NCBI GenBank assembly: GCA_964541895.1
Contig: CAZISM010000193.1
Span: forward strand, 1 to 7,930
DNA length: 7,930 nucleotides
Direction: 5' to 3'
Source of the DNA: CAZISM01 sp964541895
GTDB lineage: Bacteria > Zhuqueibacterota > Zhuqueibacteria > Residuimicrobiales > Residuimicrobiaceae
Shown here: positions 1-5,801 of the stretch, one piece after another
How the letters are laid out: each line of letters starts with the position of its first letter
Numbering within the stretch: the stretch's first letter is position 1
Position numbers and translations under genes: made by a program
Notes under the pieces: model-generated
Told to the model about the DNA's origin: nothing
What the model saw: only the letters and a program-made list of their open reading frames with translations
Database searches by the model: none

Positions 1-1582
1 GCAGCAAATCTGCGTAAAAACCTTCCGCCCACAGACTATTGGCTACCTCCATGCCCACATCAGCCAAACCTGGTTCAGTCCAGTTCAAGGCTGCCGGGTG
101 CCCGAACACCACCGCCACCGGACAATCGATGGGCGCAGCGGCGATGTAATTCAGCAGGCCAATTCGGCAATCGGCCGCCAGCAGATTATCACTCAGCAAA
201 GAAACCATGCGATGATCCGGCGGCGCATCTTTGGGCGAGGGATATATCGGATGATAATTAATTCTTCCCCCAGCCAGGACATGACTCCACAGTTCCATAT
301 GATACGGTTCTAGCGACCGTTCGTAAAACATGTTGAACCAGAGGGGGCTGTACCATTTTTTGGCCAGAGCAGTACGAACGGAAAAGGGCGTGGACTCGTC
401 GGTTTGGGCCAGATCCCGCTTACAAGCCCACCAATCCAGGCCATTCTTGAACACTTCCTCTTTCGTCGCCGGATCAGGGTACCAGGTGGGATGGGTGGCG
501 GACATCGCCTGTGGTCCAAAAATATCTTTGACGGCCTGATAAAAACTGTTTTCAATTTCGGCATTGCGCAGCCAGATCATTTCCATATAATGGTTGACGG
601 CGGCTGAACGCTCGCTTTCCCTGCCTTGCTGCGGTTTATACATGAGCAACATATCCCGCACCAGATCGTTGCCTGGACGTCGTTGCGCATACGTTTGGGC
701 CATAGCATTTGAAAAATAGTAATCATCCGCTCGGGGCGCAAAGCGACCCGGGAACCCCCACTCGTCCTTGCAGGCACCGGCGAGAGGAACATCGGCATAC
801 TGCTTGAGTATATTACGTTCAAACTTGATCAGGTGTGGAGCAAAGACGTCGGGCGAGAATAAAGTGAAGGATACCAGAACGCACGCCGTGCGGCCCTTGT
901 CTTCCGTTGTACAGGGGATTGTCAGCTTGACCGAGTGATCAGGATTGCTGATCATCTGACAGCGAACGGTAATATCCTCTATGGTGCCAGGCACGATTCC
1001 TTGCGGTCCAACCACATAGGAGAAAGCTCGCAGCAACCGTCCGGAAAGCGACTCATAGGGTCGCACACCCATCTGACCTGGCGTATAGTGATCGCCGGTC
1101 GTGAAGGCATCAATGGCCAACGAAGCCTGGCCTTCGGTCGGCAACGCCAATTCCCGAAAGCGAACTATCTCCTGCATCTCATCCGGATATCGTTCCATGA
1201 AGGCCTGCCGTGCCAGCCGGACATCCAGATCCATCACGATCTGCATGCCGTATTCGCGCGCATAGTGCGCCGCTCTCTTGATCTGATCATGCACGTCCGG
1301 TTGCGTCACCTCGACGTTATGGCGGATGCTGGTGGTGAGCAGGCCAAAAGACGAATGTGCGGCATGCAGGTCAATGAACCGCTTGTATCCTTCGGGTTCA
1401 AATTCCGCAGCGGACCAGAACCAGCAGCCGATGGCGGGCCAGGAGGTTTTAATGGCATTATGTTCCTGACCGGCCAATGGCACGCGCAGCGAATGGACCG
1501 GTTCCTCTGCGCGGACGCTATAATTGAAAGCTAAAGCCGACAACATGATAACGGTTTGAATACTCGTTTGCCAAATTTTCAT
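1..1582 (-). CDS. Secreted TIM-barrel-like putative glycoside hydrolase, GH42/clan GH-A-like (3' end beyond window)
   Basis: This reading frame is open from an ATG at 1582 to the left edge: 527 codons with no stop, so the C-terminus is missing. Residues 1-25 form a Sec signal peptide (MKIW start, hydrophobic core, likely cut after VRA), so the product should be exported. Residues about 45-135 look like the start of a TIM barrel (AIGCWFW strand, then a helix and YGMQIVMDLD). Residues about 148-245 are beta-rich and interrupt it, and barrel-like sequence resumes near 250. DEWG at 273-276 offers E274 as a possible acid/base. Conserved-looking blocks include WFNMFYERS (415-423) and GGRINYHPIYP (438-448). 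From about 460 the sequence resembles the Rossmann-like domain that follows the barrel in GH42 enzymes. The ATG overlaps the upstream stop as ATGA with only a weak Shine-Dalgarno, suggesting translational coupling. The export signal and open frame are seen; the hydrolase role is inferred, and the exact family is not recognised. Confidence 0.8.
   Translation of the reverse strand, partial: MKIWQTSIQTVIMLSALAFNYSVRAEEPVHSLRVPLAGQEHNAIKTSWPAIGCWFWSAAEFEPEGYKRFIDLHAAHSSFGLLTTSIRHNVEVTQPDVHDQIKRAAHYAREYGMQIVMDLDVRLARQAFMERYPDEMQEIVRFRELALPTEGQASLAIDAFTTGDHYTPGQMGVRPYESLSGRLLRAFSYVVGPQGIVPGTIEDITVRCQMISNPDHSVKLTIPCTTEDKGRTACVLVSFTLFSPDVFAPHLIKFERNILKQYADVPLAGACKDEWGFPGRFAPRADDYYFSNAMAQTYAQRRPGNDLVRDMLLMYKPQQGRESERSAAVNHYMEMIWLRNAEIENSFYQAVKDIFGPQAMSATHPTWYPDPATKEEVFKNGLDWWACKRDLAQTDESTPFSVRTALAKKWYSPLWFNMFYERSLEPYHMELWSHVLAGGRINYHPIYPSPKDAPPDHRMVSLLSDNLLAADCRIGLLNYIAAAPIDCPVAVVFGHPAALNWTEPGLADVGMEVANSLWAEGFYADLL
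1579..1582 (-). promoter_or_regulatory. ATGA stop/start overlap coupling the last two genes
   Basis: The TGA of GH99-like copy 2 (1581-1579) overlaps the ATG of the following glycosidase-like gene (1582-1580). A four-base overlap like this commonly lets a terminating ribosome restart, tying the amounts of the two proteins together. The region before the ATG has only a weak GGAA-type site, which fits coupling. Confidence 0.75.
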
Positions 1583-3141
1583 TTTTCCGGTTCCAGTCTT
1601 TTTTTAGCCAGGAACTCCCGATAGGCCGATTCATAAGGTCCCATGCCAATATCTTCAGGTATGAGATCGACATGTTCATCCGGCGCACTCGTAAACACTT
1701 TGCGCACAGCATCGAGATAGCCAAAACCATGTTCCGTATAAGGCAAAAGATAATGGCCCTCGCTCCATTCGTTCCAATTGTCGAGAATAACCATTCTGCT
1801 GCTGAGTTGCTCTGGCGGCAGTTTTTCAATAAAGCCTTTGGCCTGGCGCAAAAACGTTTCGTATTCAGTGGGCGGTATTTTCCAAATCGAACTTTCATCC
1901 CTCCAGCCGCTCCAGGCCTGGGAGAGAGTACACACCTGCGGTATGATTCCATAATCCTGAATGGTGCGCAAGCTTTTCATCTGAGCGTCAATGGCTTGCT
2001 GAGGTGTGGGGCTGTTTTGTACATGCCAGCAATAGGCAAAGGTGTAATCAAATCCCATATCTTTCATGGTCTGCAAGTAGGTCGAATCGGCCCCGCGGTA
2101 TTCACCCAGAATGGTCAATCCGTCAAAGCCCACCTTGCGACAGGCCGCCCGCATTTTTTCAAAAGCGCTTTTTACATTTTCTACACTCCCCAGATCGTCG
2201 AGCACACACCCGGTCTTGGGTCCCCATACCTTGCCAGGCACGTAGATAAAAAGAAGTGGTTTGTTGTCCACTTTGAGGTAGCTGGGATGTTTAAAATAAT
2301 TCTCGATCCAGAAGGGCAACAGGTTGGTGAGCAGATCGTTCTCGTCGGCGACTCCGGCCTTACCCTTGCTCTGGTTCTCCCACATGATCGTAAACTTGAT
2401 CTTGTCGACAAACCTGGATTTAAACAAAGCGTCGTGAATTGCACTGCCAAAGCGTTGTTCTACGGGGCCGCCCTGACTGGTGCGATACCAGCAATAGATG
2501 AAATAATCGATGCCATGCTCGACAGCCCACTTGGTCTCCCAATCCGCGACCTGCGGATTTTCCTGGGCATAAAAACCCATGGCAGGGGTGCGTTCGGGAT
2601 GCTTGTATAACACCTGGTCCCACATCTGCGGTTTATCGGCTTCCCAGAGAGGACAATTATGGGCGCCCACCAAAATCTTTTTACCAGGCAGAAGCTTGGG
2701 TTCCGGGATATAAGCAGGCTTGGTCTGTTTTAAAGCGGGCAAGAAACGCACCGGCAAGCTGCGTGCGGCCAGAACCGCCTGACCCTGGGTCAGCAACAGC
2801 TTTACTTCTTCATACAACGGTTCACTGGCGGTGATGGTCCATCGCAAAACGGTCTTTTCATTTGCAGCAAGAGTGATTAGCCGCTCTCCCTCTTTGACGC
2901 GCACGTCATCCGGCAGCAGCAGCTTGGCCGTAAACCGGGCGGCCATTTTTGCCGGATTATGAATGGTCGCCACCATCACAAAGGGACGACCCACCCTCGT
3001 CATGGGCTGATCGCCGATGAATTCGACGATACGCGGCGGATTGGCACCATCATAAGGTGTTTCCGCCCATAAGGGCAATGCATGGAGTGTTGCCATTGCC
3101 ACGATGAGCTTAAAAGTATTTACCATTTTCCTGGATACCAT
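1579..3141 (-). CDS. Secreted GH99-like / WbsX-like glycosidase, copy 2
   Basis: This 520-residue protein is predicted to be exported and to cleave glycans. Residues 1-26 are a Sec signal peptide (likely cut after LWA). Residues about 35-135 form an Ig-like beta domain of the NEW3/CARDB kind, with an NPAK turn and alternating strands. The catalytic part runs from about 156 to 500: VGAHNCPLWE, DWETKWAVEHG, FIYCWYR (214-220), LGEYRG (345-350) and DNWNEWSEGHYLLP (454-467). The E458/E461 pair, spaced E-x-x-E, matches the catalytic pair in the NEWHEG motif of GH99 endo-alpha-mannosidases, so the active site looks intact. The start is set by a strong AGGAGG seven bases before the ATG. The gene sits 55 bases after its paralogue and overlaps the next gene by 4 bases. 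GH99 enzymes act on alpha-mannosides, but the GH99-like group is broad and the substrate here is unknown. A glycosyltransferase-associated WbsX role is less likely, because the protein is secreted and flanked by hydrolases. Confidence 0.88.
   Translation of the reverse strand: MVSRKMVNTFKLIVAMATLHALPLWAETPYDGANPPRIVEFIGDQPMTRVGRPFVMVATIHNPAKMAARFTAKLLLPDDVRVKEGERLITLAANEKTVLRWTITASEPLYEEVKLLLTQGQAVLAARSLPVRFLPALKQTKPAYIPEPKLLPGKKILVGAHNCPLWEADKPQMWDQVLYKHPERTPAMGFYAQENPQVADWETKWAVEHGIDYFIYCWYRTSQGGPVEQRFGSAIHDALFKSRFVDKIKFTIMWENQSKGKAGVADENDLLTNLLPFWIENYFKHPSYLKVDNKPLLFIYVPGKVWGPKTGCVLDDLGSVENVKSAFEKMRAACRKVGFDGLTILGEYRGADSTYLQTMKDMGFDYTFAYCWHVQNSPTPQQAIDAQMKSLRTIQDYGIIPQVCTLSQAWSGWRDESSIWKIPPTEYETFLRQAKGFIEKLPPEQLSSRMVILDNWNEWSEGHYLLPYTEHGFGYLDAVRKVFTSAPDEHVDLIPEDIGMGPYESAYREFLAKKRLEPEK
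1591..3051 (-). repeat. Tandem gene duplication, downstream unit
   Basis: This 1461-base segment codes for residues 31-517 of GH99-like copy 2. It aligns without any indel to 3221-4681 at a constant offset of 1630 bases. Signal peptides and extreme C-termini lie outside the similarity. The direct orientation and adjacency indicate a tandem duplication. Confidence 0.85.
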
Positions 3142-3148
3142 GGTGAAA

Positions 3149-3154
3149 CCTCCT
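3149..3154 (-). promoter_or_regulatory. Strong Shine-Dalgarno site for GH99-like copy 2
   Basis: The minus strand reads AAGGAGG followed by TTTCACC and the ATG at 3141. This is a near-perfect anti-16S match with seven-base spacing. It fixes the start over a second in-frame ATG five codons further in. It is the strongest ribosome site in the window, so this copy may be translated independently of its neighbour. Confidence 0.8.
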
Positions 3155-3196
3155 TCTGTTGTTGGTCAAAACAGATCACCCCACCTGTTAGTTATA

Positions 3197-4765
3197 TCAT
3201 TTAGCCAATCCATTATGCTGTTCCAGTCGCTTTTTCGCCAAATTCTCCCGAAAGACAGAATCATATCCGCCCATGCCGATATCTTCAGGAATGAGATCGA
3301 GGTGTTCAGCCGGTGCCTTGGCGAACACCTTGCGTATCGCGTCCAGATAGCCGAAACCATTTTCGGTATAAGGCAGCAGGTAATGGCCTTCGCTCCATTC
3401 ATTCCAATTGTCCAGCAGCAGCATACGACCGCTGAGCTGGTCTTGCGGCTGCTTTTCAATAAATGCTTTGGCTTGGCGAAGCAAGGTTTCATATTCTAAA
3501 GGTGGAATTTTCCAAATCGAGCCTTCATCCTTCCAGCCGCTCCACGCCTGGGAAACGGTGCAAACCTGGGGAATGATACCTAACTCTTGCGTGGTGCGCA
3601 GATTTTTCATCTGGCTGTCGATGGCCTCCTGGGGCGTGGGGCTGTTTTGCACATGCCAGCAATAGGCAAAGGTGTAATCAAATCCCATATCTCTCATAGA
3701 CTGCAAAAAAGTCGGATCTGTCCCGCGGTACTCCCCGAGAATGGTCAGACCGTCAAAACCTTCTTTTCTGCAGGCGGCCCGCATGTTCTCGAAAGCGCTT
3801 TTCACGTTTTCAGCTCGGCCGAGGTCGTCGAGCAGAGAGCCGGATTGCGGTCCCCACAGCTTGCCTGGACAATAGATAAAGAGAACCGGCTTGTTGTCCA
3901 CTTTAAGATAATTGTCCCGCTTGAAATAGTTTTCCATCCAGTAGGGCAAGAGGTTATTCATTAAATCATTTTCATCCTTGACGCCGTCAATGCCTGCCCG
4001 GTAATTGGTCCACATAATGGCAAATTTCATTCGATTCTGAAACCGCGACTTGAACAGGGCCTGGTGAATGGCGCTGTCAAACAATTGTTCAACGGGCCCG
4101 CCCTGACTGGCGCGATACCAGCAATAGATCAGAAAATCCACACCGTGCTCGACCGCCCATTTGGTTTCCCAATCAGCGATTTCAGGATTTTCCTGGTTGT
4201 AGAACCCAAGGACCGGGGTGCGCTCCGGATGTTTAAACAGCACCTGGTCCCACATTTGCGGCTTGTCAGCTTCCCAGAGAGGACAATCAAGTGCTCCCAC
4301 CAGCAACGATTTGCCAGGCGCAGGTGCGGGTTCGGGAATATACGAAGGGCTGGTCTGTTTCAGGGCGGGCAAAAAACGCACTGGCAGGCGGCGTGCGGCC
4401 AACACCGCGGCACCATCGGAAAGCCATAACTGTACATCTTTGTACATTGGCTTGTTGGCCATCAGCGTCCATCTCACGGTGGTTTGTTCATTGGGCGCAA
4501 GTGTTAATGATCGTTCGCCATGTTGAGATCGCACACCCTCTGGCAGCTGCAAGTTCACCATGAATTGGGCCGTAACCTTCGCCGGATTAAAAATCGTCGC
4601 CAATACTACAAAAGGACGACCGACCCTGGTCATCGGCTGATCGCCCATGAATTCGATAATTCGCGGAGGATTCTCACCATCCAGGAGATTTTGCGCAGCC
4701 GCCGATAACGGCAAAACAGCAAATGAAACAATTAAAACAGCTCCGAGTTTTGCAGTACCGATCAT
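3197..4765 (-). CDS. Secreted GH99-like / WbsX-like glycosidase, copy 1
   Basis: This is the upstream paralogue of the neighbouring GH99-like gene. The two align without gaps over 490 residues at about 74% identity by hand count. I chose the ATG at 4765 (522 residues, MIGTAKLG start) because GGAG lies six bases before it; an in-frame ATG at 4777 would add MERI but has no good ribosome site. The signal peptide ends near residue 24 (SAAA). Next come an Ig-like NEW3/CARDB-type domain (about 33-135) and the catalytic part, with VGALDCPLWE, DWETKWAVEHG, FLIYCWYR-like sequence (one F/L swap), LGEYRG and DNWNEWSEGHYLLP. The putative catalytic pair is E456 and E459 in this numbering. It differs from copy 2 most in the Ig-like domain and in some loops of the catalytic half (for example TNYRAG against ENQSKG), which may alter glycan binding. 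It follows the lactonase gene by 57 bases with no visible terminator. Family placement is fairly sure; the substrate is not known. Confidence 0.88.
   Translation of the reverse strand: MIGTAKLGAVLIVSFAVLPLSAAAQNLLDGENPPRIIEFMGDQPMTRVGRPFVVLATIFNPAKVTAQFMVNLQLPEGVRSQHGERSLTLAPNEQTTVRWTLMANKPMYKDVQLWLSDGAAVLAARRLPVRFLPALKQTSPSYIPEPAPAPGKSLLVGALDCPLWEADKPQMWDQVLFKHPERTPVLGFYNQENPEIADWETKWAVEHGVDFLIYCWYRASQGGPVEQLFDSAIHQALFKSRFQNRMKFAIMWTNYRAGIDGVKDENDLMNNLLPYWMENYFKRDNYLKVDNKPVLFIYCPGKLWGPQSGSLLDDLGRAENVKSAFENMRAACRKEGFDGLTILGEYRGTDPTFLQSMRDMGFDYTFAYCWHVQNSPTPQEAIDSQMKNLRTTQELGIIPQVCTVSQAWSGWKDEGSIWKIPPLEYETLLRQAKAFIEKQPQDQLSGRMLLLDNWNEWSEGHYLLPYTENGFGYLDAIRKVFAKAPAEHLDLIPEDIGMGGYDSVFRENLAKKRLEQHNGLAK
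3221..4681 (-). repeat. Tandem gene duplication, upstream unit
   Basis: This is the partner of 1591-3051, in the same orientation. Protein identity by hand count is about 77% in the catalytic part, about 66% over the N-terminal 125 aligned residues, and near 50% in the core of the Ig-like domain. The units are diverged enough to be an old or selected duplication rather than an assembly artefact. Confidence 0.85.
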
Positions 4766-4771
4766 AATACG

Positions 4772-4775
4772 CTCC
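4772..4775 (-). promoter_or_regulatory. Ribosome binding site deciding the start of GH99-like copy 1
   Basis: GGAG lies six bases before the ATG at 4765. The alternative ATG at 4777 overlaps this motif and has no purine-rich site at a useful distance, so the shorter start is preferred. Both starts leave a working signal peptide. Confidence 0.55.
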
Positions 4776-4822
4776 ATACCATTATGCAGACCTATCCATT
4801 GCAGGATGACGCACGCTGTCTA

Positions 4823-5791
4823 TTACAATGTGAGTCGATACCATCGGACGGCATTTTCGCTGAATAGTTTTTTCAACTCTGCTATCGGGCGTTCGCCGAC
4901 GATGTCCCACAACGTATCCAGCCATGTTTTGAGCGTGGCGCCGGCCAGACAAACAGGCCAGTCACTGGCAAAGACCACCCGATCTTCACCAAAAACATCC
5001 AGACAAAAAGTAACGATAGCCGCCAGGCTTTCCATGGTCCAGCCCCCGCCAGGCATCTCGTCCACCAGACCGGAGATTTTGCAGCACACATTCTTTCTGT
5101 GACTCAATGCCTCCATATCCCTTTTCCATACGTCTGCAGCATGCCGGGCCGCCCGGGGCCGGGGAGCACTGGCAGGCAAAAATGCTACCGGATCGGCGTT
5201 GCCGCAATGATCTACAATAAATCGGGTATCCTGACATGCGTCGATGAGACGCACGCCATGTGCCAGCAGTGCCGGCGGGACATTGAGATCAAAAGATAGA
5301 TCAAGACGGCCGATCAACTGCAGATTCTGTTTCAAAACCGGATTGGCCAATTGCGCTGCGGAATTCATGATGTAACGAACGCCCTTGACATATGGGCTAT
5401 CCTGATACGGTTTGATATACCGCTCAAAAGAGTCTTCCGTGGGCCTGCCGCCGATGACCGCCGCTATCGTGGGACCGTCTCTGCGTTCGCACACCTGAAT
5501 GATATACCGAGCCTCTTCGTCCAGTCGCGCTGTTTCGATGGCGACTTCCATATAGATCGCTTTGGTGATGCCGAGCCCTTGAATGGCGTTGAGGTAGTCG
5601 TTCATATTGCCGGCTTCAGAGATGCCCATATTCGCGCTCAACCAAGCCGGGCGGTCTTTGCGTATATGCCAGAGATGCTGATGCGCATCGATAATGTCGC
5701 AAGCGGGGCGTTTTCGCTCGTACTGAACATGCCGGCAAGACGTATAAAAGCCGGAAGTAAGAGTCATACCTAAAAATTGACGACGGTCCAT
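4823..5791 (-). CDS. Exported amidohydrolase, sugar-lactonase type (COG3618, Amidohydro_2)
   Basis: This 322-residue metal-dependent TIM-barrel hydrolase resembles the COG3618 group, which includes L-fuconolactonase, L-rhamnono-1,4-lactonase and related lactone hydrolases. Visible motifs are IDAHQHLW (H37 and H39, first-strand metal site), VDHCGNAD (H195), CKISGL (237-242) and FASDWPVC (D277, the last-strand catalytic aspartate); the order and spacing fit the family. The length is slightly above the usual 275-300 because of an N-terminal leader. That leader begins MDRRQFLG, a twin-arginine-like motif, followed by a short hydrophobic stretch and YTSC at 16-19, which could be a poor lipobox. 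Known lactonases of this group work in the cytoplasm in fucose or rhamnose catabolism, so an exported form is notable. The start lies 10 bases after the upstream stop without a clear Shine-Dalgarno, suggesting coupled translation. The fold is well supported. The lactone substrate is inferred, and another carboxylic ester or lactone is possible. Confidence 0.87.
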   Translation of the reverse strand: MDRRQFLGMTLTSGFYTSCRHVQYERKRPACDIIDAHQHLWHIRKDRPAWLSANMGISEAGNMNDYLNAIQGLGITKAIYMEVAIETARLDEEARYIIQVCERRDGPTIAAVIGGRPTEDSFERYIKPYQDSPYVKGVRYIMNSAAQLANPVLKQNLQLIGRLDLSFDLNVPPALLAHGVRLIDACQDTRFIVDHCGNADPVAFLPASAPRPRAARHAADVWKRDMEALSHRKNVCCKISGLVDEMPGGGWTMESLAAIVTFCLDVFGEDRVVFASDWPVCLAGATLKTWLDTLWDIVGERPIAELKKLFSENAVRWYRLTL

Positions 5792-5801
5792 AATCTGCCA
5801 T

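Noticed and set aside
935..1534. Plus-strand open frame of 199 codons in a region with no closed minus-strand frame
   Set aside because: The minus strand is continuously open here from 1582 to the window edge and encodes a protein with a signal peptide and sensible motifs. The plus frame is its shadow.
1672..2610. Long plus-strand open frame (312 codons) opposite GH99-like copy 2
   Set aside because: It lies wholly antisense to a well-supported gene. Its product has no recognisable domain, and a similar broken antisense frame appears opposite the paralogue, as expected from mirrored codon bias.
3142..3196. Possible terminator between the two GH99-like genes
   Set aside because: No GC-rich hairpin followed by a U-run is visible in the gap. 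Read-through is more likely.
4781..4786. Minus-strand CATAAT resembling a -10 box just before GH99-like copy 1
   Set aside because: It would place the transcript start at or inside the start codon, and no reasonable -35 hexamer lies about 17 bases upstream. Probably chance.
5735..5737. Cysteine 19 of the lactonase as a definite lipoprotein attachment site
   Set aside because: The preceding residues YTS fit a lipobox poorly because the usual Leu at -3 is missing, so I mention it only as a possibility.
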